From the NCBI RefSeq assembly GCF_023159225.1, contig NC_063169.1, positions 61,591,934 through 61,655,933 of the forward strand: a stretch of DNA of 64,000 bases, read 5' to 3'. The notes below the pieces were generated by a model, which searched no databases, was not told where the DNA came from, and was given only the letters and a program-made list of their open reading frames with translations. The DNA is from Perognathus longimembris pacificus (lineage: Eukaryota; Chordata; Mammalia; Rodentia; Heteromyidae). Below, piece by piece: positions 42,341 to 53,633 of the stretch. Numbering within the stretch: the first letter of the stretch is position 1; each line of letters opens with the position of its first letter. The translations under genes and the position numbers were made by a program.

Positions 42341-42681
42341 TTCTGAATTTCTGTCTTTAGGAAACAAAGTTGTTGGTGCACAGTCCTTCCTGTCTTGTAG
42401 GCAGGTAGGTACAGCCCTGACCTCAGCCAGGCCCAGAGCCAGGTCTTGGGGTACAAAGGAAAGAAAGGAAGGATTGAAAGTAGGGAGGCTTCCATCCACC
42501 ATCATGACCCAGCAGGGTGGTGAATTAAGTCTTTAGACCCAGTGAAGGATCCTGTGAAGTGACCCTGACTGGAGCTTGGAGGTCTTATTCTGGGACATTC
42601 ATTAACACAAACTGCCCCCCCCCCATAGTAGTTGTTTATAGAATGTTGTCTCTAATTGCAATATAAAAACCTATCCATTTG

Positions 42682-42724
<43 letters not shown>

Positions 42725-43417
42725 CTTTATGGCCAGGTATGCACAGCGCCTTGGAACAATTCTCACTCCGTTTTGCAAAGGAGCAGTGTAAGAGCGTCTT
42801 TTCCTTGTTTAAATTGGGGCTCCAGGAAGAGGCGCAGCATTTTCCCAGCACAGATCCGGAACCACGATTGTGGGGAGCGTGTAATAACCTGTTTCAGCTG
42901 CCCGGTTCTTTCAGGCACAGACTAGAGCAGTTCATAGGCTATGGAGTGAAATCGTTCGCTTTTAGTAGTGGCTGTTTTGCAATATTATGCTTATTGCATT
43001 TGACTTTCTCACATGTCTAAAACCAATAAACCATGAAAACTTAAAAGTGCTAAGTGTTAGAGCTGACACCTCTTGGGGGATTGTTTTTTTAATAAGCTTA
43101 TGTAATTAACACCTTGAACTCTGTTCCATTTGTTTCTTTTGAAACCATACAAAGAGAACAGGATGGTACACATCCATAATGCACCTGGCAGAGTTCGTAT
43201 TGGCTTTTTAAATTATAATGAAGCCAGGAGGCTTTCAGAAGTTAAAACTTACTAGTTACTTTTAAGTCTGAGGACTGAAGACAGACATGTTACTTAAAGG
43301 GAAAATGAAATATATACAGCAGGATATAAATTATTCATATTCATTTGCCCAAGGTCCAGAGCACAGTCCCTGGCACTGTGCTTCTTGACTGATCATTTTC
43401 TTTTTTATTTACTTATT
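42341..43417. other. Intron 1, mostly unique DNA
   Basis: Contains the CA repeat at 42,684-42,721 and nothing else I can name. Confidence 0.45.
42684..42721 (+). repeat. (CA)n microsatellite
   Basis: About 19 uninterrupted CA units without an adjoining SINE. Confidence 0.95.
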
Positions 43418-43646
43418 TTTTTTTTTAGTGCCAGTATTGAGCTCAGGGCCTACGTGCTATCTCTTAGCTTTTTCTACTCAAGGCTAGTGCTCTATCACTT
43501 GAGCCACAGCTCTACTTCTGGCTTTTTGGGGATTACTAGGAAATACGTCTCATGGACTTCCCAGACTGGTTTGGAACTGTGATCCTCACATCTCAGTGTT
43601 CCTGAGTGACTAGGATTACAGGCCTGAGCACCCCCTGCACCCAGCT
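43418..43646 (-). mobile_element. 7SL-Geo composite SINE
   Basis: agtgccagtattgagctcag, gctctatcacttgagccaca, gtctcatggacttcccagac, gtgactaggattacaggcct. A T run precedes it. Confidence 0.82.
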
Positions 43647-44151
43647 CTGATCATTTTACCTTCTCCCATTTGCTTTTTTATCTATCCATTCATTTACTTA
43701 GTCTATTTATATCAAGACTTTACTATTTTAGATGAGAAAAGTAGAAGAGGAGCCATTGGCCAAGATTGGGGTTGGAGAGCAGATGGGTAGAGGGGAAAGG
43801 GTTACAGTCTTAGATGGGAAGTCCCTTGAGAAAAAGGTGTCCAGGAAAAGCTTCAAGGGTGAGGGCTGGGAACTGGGACTCAGTGCAGGTGGAGAGGTGC
43901 AAGTTCAAAGGCCTGGCCAATACTGACAAGGTTTGCCATGATGGAGTTCTAGTCAAGTGTGGTTGGGGACAGTGGGCCATGTTTGAGGTCATGGTGAGGT
44001 CTGTGACCTTCACTCTTAGACGGATAGGATTGTGAGGCCTCGCTTGGTAAGTGAGGTGTGTGTGGTCTGCCTCAGATCTTAACACATCTGCAACTGCTGT
44101 GTTCACAAGGAGGAAGATCAATCTTTAAATGACTCATATAATGCAGTTGTT
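43647..44151. other. Intron 1, unique DNA
   Basis: Purine-rich plus strand at 43,730-43,920. Short frames only. Confidence 0.45.
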
Positions 44152-44384
44152 AGCTGGGCACTAGTGGCTTACACTGTATTCCTAGCTACTCAAGAAGCTG
44201 AGATCTGAGGATTGTAATTCGAAGCCAACCCAGGCAGTAAAGTATGTGAGACTCTTATCTCCGATTAACCACTAGAAATCCAGATGTTGGAGCTTCGGCT
44301 CAAGTGGTAGAATGCTGCCAATTTGAGCAAAACAGCTTAGGGACAGTGCCCAGACCCTGTGTTGAAACTCCAGTATTGGTGCGT

Positions 44385-44388
<4 letters not shown>
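44152..44388 (+). mobile_element. 7SL-Geo composite SINE
   Basis: gctgggcactagtggcttac, attcctagctactcaagaag, cgaagccaacccaggcagta, ctccgattaaccactagaaa, ttcggctcaagtggtagaat, agggacagtgcccagaccct. The tail merges into a CA repeat. Confidence 0.85.

Positions 44389-44425
<37 letters not shown>
44389..44425 (+). repeat. (CA)n microsatellite
   Basis: About 18 CA units at the SINE tail. Confidence 0.95.
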
Positions 44426-44427
<2 letters not shown>

Positions 44428-46309
44428 TGTGCTTTGTGAATGGAAAATCCCAGCCCATCCCAGCACAGTCAGCACTTAACAAATGAACACAATGGTCTTG
44501 ATAACACATGTGGTTTTCTTTCTAGGCTTCCTACACAATTAAACATATGTCTTATCCACATCACAGAGAAGAAAGTGAAATTGCTCTATTTTTTTATAGG
44601 GCCATCAAAGAGCATAAAGAAATGAGAGAGAAAGGCGGTCAAGTCTTAGCTCGTTCATTTCCTTGTAGAAGGTGCTTCATTGTAAATCCAGGAAGTGATG
44701 ACAACGTGGAGGGTATGTCCAGGCAAACGATGACCAGCACAACGTCCACCAAGATTTTATGACAGGTTAATAATGTTTATTGTCTAGTGAAATCCATTGC
44801 TCCTCTGAAAAAAACATCCAAGTGGATGTTTTCATTCTCATGATAACTGGCTTGGGAGAATGGTACAAATTGACTGTAGATAGATTTATTTTTTATGGAT
44901 GTTTTCTCAGGCGTAGGATGACTGTTGTACACACTATAAAACCCTGTGCAGAACATGGTACAGAGAAGATACTCTCCACACTCAGCTTCCAAGATGTTTT
45001 AAAAATCAGAGTTAGAGCAGGCCCCTGTGTTCCTGATGCTTTCACATTATACTCTTGGTAGAGACCAAAAGTCTTTAGGGATAAAAATTGAGATCATCTC
45101 GAGGGGAAATGATGTGGTAAGGAAAGAACTTTCATCCCCAAAGAAACTGAAATGAAAATGTGGCCATTATGTCATGTGTGGTATTTTATGTAGTTACGTG
45201 AACGGGTGGTAGAGAGATAGTTGTCTCTGTAGATACATGCATACATACATGGAAGAGTAATTTTGTGGGGCAGACGTTCTGTCAATCTGATTCCTGTATG
45301 TTAGGGGTCACCACGTGGTATGAAATAATCACTCTGTGGCTGGCATTTGGCGCATGCGATCAAGCCCCGCAGTGGATTCCTTCGGGCACTGTTTGCTGCA
45401 GTATGATTGTGCTTGCTGAAAGAGCAGATGTCACAAATGTGCTAGGAAAGGGTTAGGTGTGAAATGAAGAGGGTTTTTTTGGGGGGGGGTGGGGTGGGAT
45501 GGGGAGGATCACTTTCAAGTCTTCTGGGTGCTTTGATTTCTCCCTGATGTTGGAAAGATAGCGTCCAATTGGTGTCACCTACACGGAAGGCTCTCAAATC
45601 CTTTGTAGCAAGTAAGAGCAAACAGATCTCCTTTCTCCCCAAGGATGGGCCCTGTCCACCATTCATTTACCAGGAAGGGAGCTTTATGTATTCTGTGCCC
45701 TGGATTGCATGTATAATTGTTTTCTTGCTATCACTGGACTAGTGGAGGGAACTAGTGACTTTTCTAGGTAATTCTTTTTTTTTTTTTTAAACTGGTTTGC
45801 CTGATAGATGGGAATGTCAGTGGATTAGCTACATAAGTTCTTGGTTTAATGAGTGCTTTTTAAATATAGCTGAGTTGGCTTCAAAATGTTCACTCTTTTT
45901 ATTCTGTCAAGGTATGAAAAGATAAGACCTGAATAATTTTAATCACACTCCCATTAATTCTATTGGTTTAACAAAACAAAAATGCTTTGGATTTCAAGAA
46001 GATCTAGGACCTCATCACGTTAAGAATTATCAGCAACCAGTGGAACTGTCTGGAGATTGATCATTTCTGTGCTATTATATGGAGGCTTCATTTGCTTGTC
46101 TAAGACAAGGCACTCAAAAGTTGTGACTCTGATCCTGCTTACTCATCTTTACAATGAACTCCTTGATGAGATCATATTTAAGACCCTTGCTTGTATTAAA
46201 GTTTAGGTGTCTGGGTTTACACTGAGTGGAAATCTGTGCCCACCGTGTGATATAACTGGCTTCTATCAGTTAATAGGACATTTCTGCTTCCTGTTGGAAA
46301 AGAATGACT
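44426..46309. other. Intron 1, long repeat-poor stretch
   Basis: Nearly 1.9 kb without a SINE. It has an exon-like segment near 44,526-44,712 (rejected as coding on phase grounds) and a G-rich run at 45,481-45,506. Confidence 0.5.
45481..45506 (+). repeat. Candidate G-quadruplex
   Basis: Nine G, then tggggtgggatgggg: four or more G tracts with 1-2 nt loops on the SASH1 sense strand. Confidence 0.7.
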
Positions 46310-46455
46310 TTCTTAGTGCTTGCTAAGTGCTAGATGTTCAGCTAAGGGTATAGATCAATTATTATTTCATTTCAATCCCCTACAGTCTTTGGGAAGCAGT
46401 GTTGTGACCATTGTTTAGACGATGAAATAAGAGATTTGGTACAAAGTTATCTTAC
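46310..46455 (-). mobile_element. MIR relic
   Basis: gtgcttgctaagtgctagat, ttatttcatttcaatcccct and ccattgtttagacgatgaaa follow the minus-strand MIR order. Well decayed. Confidence 0.5.
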
Positions 46456-46457
46456 CC

Positions 46458-46650
46458 TGACTGGGTACTAGTGGCTCATGCTTATAATCCTGGCTCGTGG
46501 TTCAAAGTCAGCCCAGGCAGGAAAGTCCATGTATCTCCAATGAAACATGAAAAAAGGTGCAAGTGGAGCTGTGGCTCAAAGCCAGTAGAGCACTAGCCTT
46601 GAGTGATAACCTAAGGGATAGTGCCCAGTATTGACAGGCACACGTGTGTG
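46458..46650 (+). mobile_element. 7SL-Geo composite SINE with deletions
   Basis: gactgggtactagtggctca, gtcagcccaggcaggaaagt, gtggagctgtggctcaaagc, gggatagtgcccagtattga, then a CACACGTGTGTG tail. About 20 bases of the head are missing. Confidence 0.8.
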
Positions 46651-47948
46651 CACGGGTCCCCCTCCCCCCCCATCACTAGCTAGTTAAATCGCAGAGTAGA
46701 GGTCTGATAGAAGAGCTAATTCCATTGCTGGAGTTCTCATCCATCACATGATTTTTCCTTATGTCTTTTACTCTGTCAAGCTTTTTTCTCTCTGATTGAA
46801 GCCATGTCTGGGAAAAGGATTCATGACCCAGCAAGTTTTCACTCTCTGGGGGAAGCTGCAAGCTTCCTAGGACAGGTTGGGGAGGGTAAGAGGCAGACAT
46901 GGGCCGGCTTCTCTAGAGAGGGCCACTTTATTGGGGTCAGCAGAATTAATGGTTTCATAACTGGACAGAAATATAATAAAGCAGAAGCAGGCAAGGAGCA
47001 GATGAGTTTCCTGGATCAGTTCCCCATTTGTTAACAGAGTTTCTCCCCGGAGAAGGACAAGGCGCTATTGATTCACAGATCCTAACTGAGAGCTCTATGT
47101 GAATCGGTTTTTATGTGCGATGCAAAGGTACTGAAAGGAGGGTCACTGCTTTCAGAATCTCTGTGATTCGGTCATCACTGAAGCGAGTGCAACAGGAGCA
47201 GGATGTCTAATTTTCAAGCAAGGCACTTGCATCAGCTCGCTCAGCTTACATAGCTGTCTGTGGTCTTTGAATTTATGAAGCAGCCACAAATCCATATCCT
47301 TGTCTGTCTCCCTGTCCTGCCACACCTGCAGTCTGACTCTTGAGGCTTTTCCTATTGCGACAGGTTACACTGCCCTTCCAATGTAAAAAGAAATTATCAT
47401 TGTTGCTTCAGTCTGGGAGCTCAGTTCTTCTCTTGTCATGCTTTCTGAGGATAAAGTTCCTGTTTTGATGTCTCACTCTTGAGACTGTACTGTGGGTGCA
47501 AGGTCACTGGGCTCATTATGTGTCAGAATGCTGGCTTTGTGGGCAGTCTCTCACTTCATAATTGCTGAATGAATTTTATGGCACTCTCGGGAAGGGATGA
47601 GGTCAGTCCCGCTGACTTCCATTCATTCATTCATTCCCATGTACCTTTGGTAGCTGTTTGCTTAGGCAAGTTCTAGAATATCAGGTGCCTCGATGGTGTT
47701 AGATACAGAGCTGTTAGATACAGAGCGGGTGAAATGAATGAGTCCTAGATGGTGCATTCAAAAACTCTCAAGTCTCCTGGCAACAAATCCACCTACACAA
47801 ATAAAAGCCATCTTTTAAAAGCCCTCTGTGGTGGGAAATTACAAATGTCTCCAACCGTAGAGAGAGGTATGTCAGAGAACCATTCTCTTCTAGCCATTAG
47901 AATTTTGAATCGAGTGGATCTCATTTCATCTGTGAACTAAGTGGGCCT
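46651..47948. other. Intron 1, unique DNA
   Basis: A (ATTC)n run lies near 47,620 and a 15-bp tandem doubling of tgttagatacagagc lies near 47,697-47,726. No exon recognised. Confidence 0.45.
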
Positions 47949-47963
47949 AGCCTCCTGACTCTG

Positions 47964-48173
47964 TTTATTTGTTTTGTTTTTGTTGCCAGTCCTGGGGTTT
48001 GGACTCAGGGCCTGAGCACTGTCCCTGGCTTCTTTTTGCTCAAGGCTAGCACTCTACCACTGAGCCACAGCATCACTTCTGGCTTTTATCTATATATGTG
48101 GTGCTGGGGAATCGAACCCAGGGCTTCATGTATACGAGGTGAGCACTGTACCACTAGGCCAGATTCCAGCCCC
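47964..48173 (-). mobile_element. IDL-Geo SINE with perfect target-site duplication
   Basis: gccagtcctggggtttggac, ctctaccactgagccacagc, ggtgctggggaatcgaaccc, ccactaggccagattccagc. The 15-bp repeat agcctcctgactctg is present at 47949-47963 and 48174-48188. It is the only minus-strand IDL-Geo in intron 1 and lies beside an older 7SL-Geo. Confidence 0.93.
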
Positions 48174-48194
48174 AGCCTCCTGACTCTGATTTGT

Positions 48195-48425
48195 TTTTAT
48201 GCTGGTAATAATGTGTTTGAATTCGGGGCCTTGCATCCTCTCTTAGCTATCTTGCTCAAGATAGACACTCCACCACTTGAGCCACAGCGCTTCGCTTCTC
48301 TTTTTGCTGGTTAGTTGGAGGTGAATCTCACAGGCTTTTCTGCCCAGTTGACTTCGAACTTTGATCCTCAAATCTCAGCCTCCTGAGTAGTGAGGATTAT
48401 AGGAGTGAGCCACTGGTGCTTGGCT
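48195..48425 (-). mobile_element. 7SL-Geo composite SINE
   Basis: gtttgaattcggggccttgc, ccaccacttgagccacagcg, gctggttagttggaggtgaa, ctgcccagttgacttcgaac, ggattataggagtgagccac. Confidence 0.83.
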
Positions 48426-48531
48426 TGACCTTGTGATACTGTGACAAATCAAAATCATATGCATGAATGGCACAAGGTCAGATGCCATACAAAGACCACT
48501 TAGGTGTTACCTGTTAGGACTTTTTTCTCTT

Positions 48532-48745
48532 GTATCAGCCCTAGAGATTGAAAGGTCATAGGAGCTGTCACTGAGCCTCTGTTGCTCAAGGCTAGTGTTC
48601 TACCACTTGAGTCATGGCTCTGCTTCTGGATTTTTTTTGTTAGTTCATTGGAGATAAAAGTCTCATCGATTTTCCTGCCCAGGCTGGCTTTGAACCGTGA
48701 TCCTTAGATCTTAGCCTCCTAAATAGCTGGTATTATTGATGAGAG
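48532..48745 (-). mobile_element. 7SL-Geo composite SINE
   Basis: gctcaaggctagtgttctac, cttgagtcatggctctgctt, ttagttcattggagataaaa, ggctttgaaccgtgatcctt. The head end is cut short. Confidence 0.8.
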
Positions 48746-49473
48746 CCTCCCTTTTTAAAAGAATGTGGGGTTTTGGCATGGTCCCCCTCCAATACAATGG
48801 TTGAATCAAGTTTAGTCGTATGCGTCAGTCAATTTTGGTTGAGATGTCTGGGCTGCTGATCTCAGGAATGAGTTGTATAAGGAGAGAGAGGAGGGCGGAG
48901 GCAAGGTCCAGGCCGGCTGACTCCGCACAAGTGTCACCCCTCTTGGGCTAGGGCAAGATCTTCACAGAGCACAGCCAACAGGGATGTTGTAGTGTGTCAT
49001 ACGTCGTTAGGAAGTGTGCGATAGTTCTGCCATTGGTATATCCATTTCCAAAATTCTCACTCTTTTTTTCCCAGTCAGCTCTCGATTGGCTCAGTATTTA
49101 ATGAAAGTGCCATGTTCTCAGGGTCATGTGCCAAAGGCGGCCTTGGGAATGCGCCAAGCGGCTTCATGTTTGTCCAAATCTGTAAATCTGGTGTAGAATT
49201 ATGACTTCATTCCCACCCAACTAACCATGCTGTTCTTTCCAAATGTGTGACGGACTCCATCAAGCACAGGGCAGTTTAGAAATGGAAAATGAGTTCAGTC
49301 CCAAATTGCCATCTGCGGAACCCGAATGTCCATTTGGAGTCTTGTTCAATATTATGCTTTAAAAAAGCGTGTGATGAGTGTGTCCTCGTTCCTTTCTTTA
49401 CATGTCACTCCCTCCTCCTCCTTCCCTCTTCTTTCCTTCCCCTCCTTCTCTCCCTCCTTCCCTCCCTCCCTTC
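48746..49473. other. Intron 1, unique DNA
   Basis: A C/T-rich run (about 49,410-49,472) leads into the next SINE. No exon recognised. Confidence 0.45.
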
Positions 49474-49698
49474 GGATACAGGGGCTTATTCAGGGCCTTA
49501 TGTTCTCACTTGTTGTTTTTTTTCCTCTCAAGGCTGGCGTTATCTACCACTTGAGCTACACCTTTACTTCCCGCTTTTTGCTGGTTAGTTGGAGATAAAA
49601 CGCTCCCAGATTTGTCTGCCCAGGTTGTCTTCTAATTGTGGTCCTCGTATCTCATCCTTCTGAAAAGCTCAGATTGCAGGCGTGAGCCACTGGCACCT
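49474..49698 (-). mobile_element. 7SL-Geo composite SINE
   Basis: atctaccacttgagctacac, gctggttagttggagataaa, tctgcccaggttgtcttcta, aggcgtgagccactggcacc. Preceded by a decayed TTCC/CCCT tail. Confidence 0.8.
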
Positions 49699-49834
49699 TT
49701 CAAGCTCTTAGAGCTTCTATCACTGAGACCTTATGTTATGAACACAGCTTAGTAAATCCCCTTAGCTTCCTGGGACTGAACCGTCCAACTGCATTAAAAT
49801 AAAGAGCACACGTCTTTTTTGCCTTTCTTTTCTT

Positions 49835-50098
49835 TTTGGTCGGTTGTGGGCCTTGAACTCAGTGCCTGGGCACTGTCCCTGAGCCTCCTTGTGCTCCAAG
49901 CTAGTGTTCTACCACTGCATCCACAGCACTAATTCCGGCTTTTTTGAGTGGTTTATTGGAGCCACTGGGATCCTACTTACTCATCTTTACACAGGGACTC
50001 ACAGGGACTTTTCTGCCTGGGCTGGCTTTGAACTGTGATCCTCAGATTTCAGCCTCCTGAGTAACTAGGATTACAGGCGGGAGCCACTGGCGCCAGGT
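49835..50098 (-). mobile_element. 7SL-Geo SINE with a ~30-bp foreign insert
   Basis: gtgggccttgaactcagtgc, gtgttctaccactgcatcca, ggtttattggagccactggg, then an insert, then ctgggctggctttgaactgt and taactaggattacaggcggg. The insert includes 49,969-49,991, which matches 46,131-46,153 in the same intron at 22 of 23 bases. Confidence 0.82.
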
Positions 50099-50129
50099 CA
50101 CACTTGGTTCTTCTCATAATAAAACAGGT

Positions 50130-50225
50130 GCATGTTTCGTGATTTTAGTCTGTATCCTTCCCACCTAGCACGGCATCGGGAGCATAGTAGGTGTTTAGTA
50201 CATAATATTTGAGTTAGTGAAACCC
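50130..50225 (+). mobile_element. MIR 3'-end relic
   Basis: cctagcacggcatcgggagc, atagtaggtgtttagtacat and aatatttg match the plus-strand MIR end. Confidence 0.5.
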
Positions 50226-50682
50226 TTTAACCTGTTGAAGAGCAAGACTTCTAGCCATCATCACTGTGTTTTCCACACGTGGCAATCAGTGTGTGAGAGG
50301 TGCCAGACTACATAGAGTCCTTTGCTTCTCGTTGTTTTGGTTTTGACGCTGGGGTTTGAATCTGAGGCTGGGCTATAGGCCAAGTCTGCCCCCTCTCACC
50401 TCATTTATTCTAGCTTCCCTTCCCCATAGCCAGTTAACTGTGCTTGCTTATATTTACACCAAGCTCTTCCAGTTCATTTCTAACAGGTACAGAGGATTTA
50501 CTGTTGTTTTCCATTATTTTCTTATTTCCATTATTTTCTTATTTTGCTTAAAATCTCAAGTTTCTGCACTTAGGGTCGTGTTGGCCCTAACGGAGGGAGA
50601 AGAGAAGGAAAGATGCGTCTACTGGGACTTCTTTTTCCTTTCTATTTCCCTTTCTCCTCTTCCTACCCAATCCTTTGCAAAC

Positions 50683-50785
50683 AGAGTCTTGTTATGTGGC
50701 CCAGGTTGGCCTCACTCACGTGTGCTTCTCCTGGCTCAGCCTCCTGACTGCTGGGATTACAGCCATGTACCACCACGCCCACTGA
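50683..50785 (-). mobile_element. B1 SINE
   Basis: acagagtcttgttatgtggc, ccaggttggcctcactcacg, gctgggattacagccatgta. Minus-strand B1. Confidence 0.82.
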
Positions 50786-51082
50786 TAAGGGACATGAACG
50801 GCACAGGTGACTTTCAAGCTTTTGTCGCAGATTTCCTGTGGGTGAATGTTTTACCTTGTGATCAAGTACAGTAACACACACTCTATTGACCCTCACTGCA
50901 TTTCCCATCCATGAAAGTCTACATTCCTGAGCTCCTGAACATGCGCTAACCTTAGCTCCCACCACCCTTAATTACCTGCAGTTGCTTATTTGTTTGGAAA
51001 CAAGAAAGGCCTTACAACTTTTCACTTAAAGTTATCTTACAAGTACTGAAAATGCCTATTTTTATGTTGTTGTTTTTTTGGT

Positions 51083-51330
51083 GTGTATGTGTTTATGTCT
51101 TTCGTGGGGCTTGAACTCAGGACCGGGACACTGTCCTGAGCGTCTTTTGTCCAAGGCTAGTGCTCTACTGTTTAAGCCACAGTGACGCTTTCAATCTTGC
51201 AACACTTTGGGTGTTTTCGGAGTAGTTGATTGGAGGTAAGAGCCTCACTGGCTTTTTGCCTGGGCTGGCTTCAAACTGGGATCCTCAAGCCTCAGCCTCC
51301 CGACCAGCTAAGATGACAGGTGGGAGCCTG
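51083..51330 (-). mobile_element. 7SL-Geo composite SINE
   Basis: gtggggcttgaactcaggac, gtccaaggctagtgctctac, gtagttgattggaggtaaga, gcctgggctggcttcaaact. About 15 extra bases lie before the linker. Confidence 0.8.
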
Positions 51331-51891
51331 CCTTCTGCGAAGCGTTTGTGCCTCAGCGGTGGCCTAGTGTGTGAACGGGGACCTGGCTTGGGAGCGCAGG
51401 CAGGATCACCGCGGCCACATTGGCCAAGCGAGAATGACATGTAGGCTCGGGCAAGTGGTGGGAGGTTTTGGAGAGGGAATCGGAAGGTATGAAGTCAGTC
51501 CTCAGCCATCTGCTGTGTGGGCACGTCGCCCCCAGCGCCTCCAACCGTCACATCAGCTCATGGGTCCCTTGAGCATGTGCTTTTATTTGTTATATGTTAA
51601 ACATTTTTCCTTAACTGTACTCCAGTTCAAACCATCTGCAGAGGTGCTAGGAATTACACATTAGAGAAAAATATTTGACAGTAATTATTCCATATTTAGT
51701 GAATTTCTCCACAGTGACAGGCTGGGCTGGGAGGACAGAGCCCAGACCAACAGTGACATTGCACAAATCCAGCCAGGCAAAACAAGGGAAGCGGAATTAA
51801 AAGTCTTGTATATGCTTGTGGCAGTTTTACCTGAAAGGTTGCTAAAAGGTGTTTATTACTTCATCATCTTTAAGCTAAGAATAAAACACAT
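51331..51891. other. Intron 1, unique DNA
   Basis: No repeat or exon recognised. Confidence 0.45.
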
Positions 51892-51934
51892 GCTGGGCGC
51901 TGGTAATTCTAGCTACTCAGAAGTCTGAAATCTG
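51892..51934 (+). mobile_element. 7SL-Geo head (split by IDL-Geo)
   Basis: gctgggcgctggtaattcta and gctactcagaagtctgaaat open a plus-strand element interrupted by an IDL-Geo. Confidence 0.8.
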
Positions 51935-52141
51935 GGAATATGGCCTAGTGGCAAGAGTGCTTGCCTCGTATACATGAGGCCCTGGGTTCGATTCCTCAGT
52001 ACCACACTTATAGAAAAGGTCAGAAGTGGCGCTGTGGCTCAAGTTGGCAGAGTGCTAGCCTTGAGCAAAAAGAAGCCAGGGACAGTGCTCAGGCCCTGAG
52101 TCGAAGCCCCAGGACTGGCAAAAAAACAAAACAAAACAAGG
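51935..52141 (+). mobile_element. IDL-Geo SINE inserted into a 7SL-Geo, with target-site duplication
   Basis: ggaatatggcctagtggcaa, cctcgtatacatgaggccct, gggttcgattcctcagtacc, cagaagtggcgctgtggctc, then an AAAAC-rich tail. The 13-bp repeat agtctgaaatctg flanks it (51922-51934 and 52142-52154). The first ~7 bases of the IDL monomer are missing (5' truncation). Confidence 0.93.
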
Positions 52142-52154
52142 AGTCTGAAATCTG

Positions 52155-52335
52155 AGGATCATGGTTTGAAGCACGTAACTCCATGAGACTCTTAACTCCA
52201 ATTAATGAGCAAAAAGTCAGAAGTGAAGCTGTGGCTTAAGTGGTAGAGTGCTAACCTTGAGCACAAAAGTTCAGAGACACAACACTTAGCCTCCTGGTTC
52301 TTAGGATCAGTGTGTGTGCATGTGCACACACACAG
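52155..52335 (+). mobile_element. 7SL-Geo remainder (after the IDL-Geo insertion)
   Basis: aggatcatggtttgaagcac, ctccaattaatgagcaaaaa, gctgtggcttaagtggtaga, then a TG/CA-rich end. Confidence 0.8.
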
Positions 52336-52773
52336 GAATGAAACAATGTAAAGTCCATCAGGAAATCATCTAGGCTTCAGTGTATTGTGGTGATTTCTTT
52401 TTAATGGATTTGGCATGTGGGATATCTGTCTATTAATCTCTCACTCCAGAACAAGGAGCAATGTAAACATAATGTATAACTCATATTACATAAAATGTAT
52501 CATATTGTACTGAAAAGTACAAAAGAGAACAACCAATAAACAAGCAGAGGCTTGTTTGTTCCCCACCCCTACCCCCCAGTTTCTGAGACGTTTGAACTAC
52601 ATACACGTTTGGGTTTTCCCATGGGCCTCTTTCTTTCTTTGTAGATAGATACATAAAATAGCAGACTGGCAAGTTCATTTGCATTCATTTGTAAAGTATG
52701 GGTTACGTGTCAAGGTATTCTATGAAGCCTTCAGTGACATTTGAGGAAAGGGGAGAGCAAAAATAATGCAAGT
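52336..52773. other. Intron 1, unique DNA
   Basis: No repeat or exon recognised. Confidence 0.45.
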
Positions 52774-52985
52774 ATGGCTGGAAATGTGGCTTAGCAGTAG
52801 AGTGCTTGTCTAGCATGCATGAAGCCCTGGGTTCAATTCCTCAGCGCCACATACACAGAAAAAGCCAGAAGTGGCACTGTGGCTCAAGTGGCAGAGTGTT
52901 CTTGAGCAAAAGAAGCCCAGGGACAGTGCCCAGGCCCTGAGTTCAAGCCCCAGGAATGGCAAAAAAAAAAAACAAAAAAAAACCC
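52774..52985 (+). mobile_element. IDL-Geo SINE
   Basis: tggctggaaatgtggcttag, tagcatgcatgaagccctgg, gttcaattcctcagcgccac, agccagaagtggcactgtgg, a small deletion in agtgttcttgagc, and a long A-rich tail. Confidence 0.9.
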
Positions 52986-53317
52986 AAACCAAAATAAAGA
53001 CACATATACCTTCACTTTGCATACTTTTGTCCTTTCCTAGAAACGCTGCTAAATCACTTACTGAGGGAACAGTGCGCTTTTTCTTTCCTTCTTGAGTACT
53101 GTAACAGTTCACCATCTCTTGGATGTTTGGTTCAGAGCACCTTGTCCCTGTATGGTTATGTTGGCTGCAATTTCCTACATGTGCCAAATGTGCACTCTTG
53201 TTGTGGAATGGCTTGCCTGCAGTTGCCCTTGGTAGTGGGCCATTGATTTAATTACATCAGAATACCTTGGGTGGCCTTGGACTCTGATGTCATGACCCCA
53301 CCTTTTGTTTTTGTTTG

Positions 53318-53540
53318 TGTTGATAGTGGAGCTGGAGCTCGGTGCCTCCAGCTCTAGTTTAGTTTTTCATTCAAGCCTGGTTCTCTACCATTTGAGCCAT
53401 ACATCTCCTTCCAGCTTTTTGCTGGTTAGTTCAAGAGAGTCTCTTGGATTTGTCTGCCTAGGCTGGTTTCAAACTATAATCCTTAGATCTCAGCTTCCTG
53501 AGTAGCTAGGAGTACCGGTGTGAGCCACTAGTACCTGATG
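53318..53540 (-). mobile_element. 7SL-Geo composite SINE
   Basis: gttctctaccatttgagcca, gctttttgctggttagttca, gcctaggctggtttcaaact, gtagctaggagtaccggtgt. Confidence 0.8.
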
Positions 53541-53633
53541 TCCTGATTCAGTTTTGTAATTTAAAAAAAAAAAGAGAGGATTTGAACTTATGTATATCTG
53601 TCTGTTTTATTGTCTGTTTAAAGTAGAGATGAG

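Noticed and set aside
44526..44712. Exon-like segment with acceptor-like and donor-like ends and a 71-codon frame
   Set aside because: Neither possible acceptor gives a length divisible by three (187 or 113 nt), and the ATG frame does not join SASH1 exon 2 in phase. No relative of the peptide is known to me.
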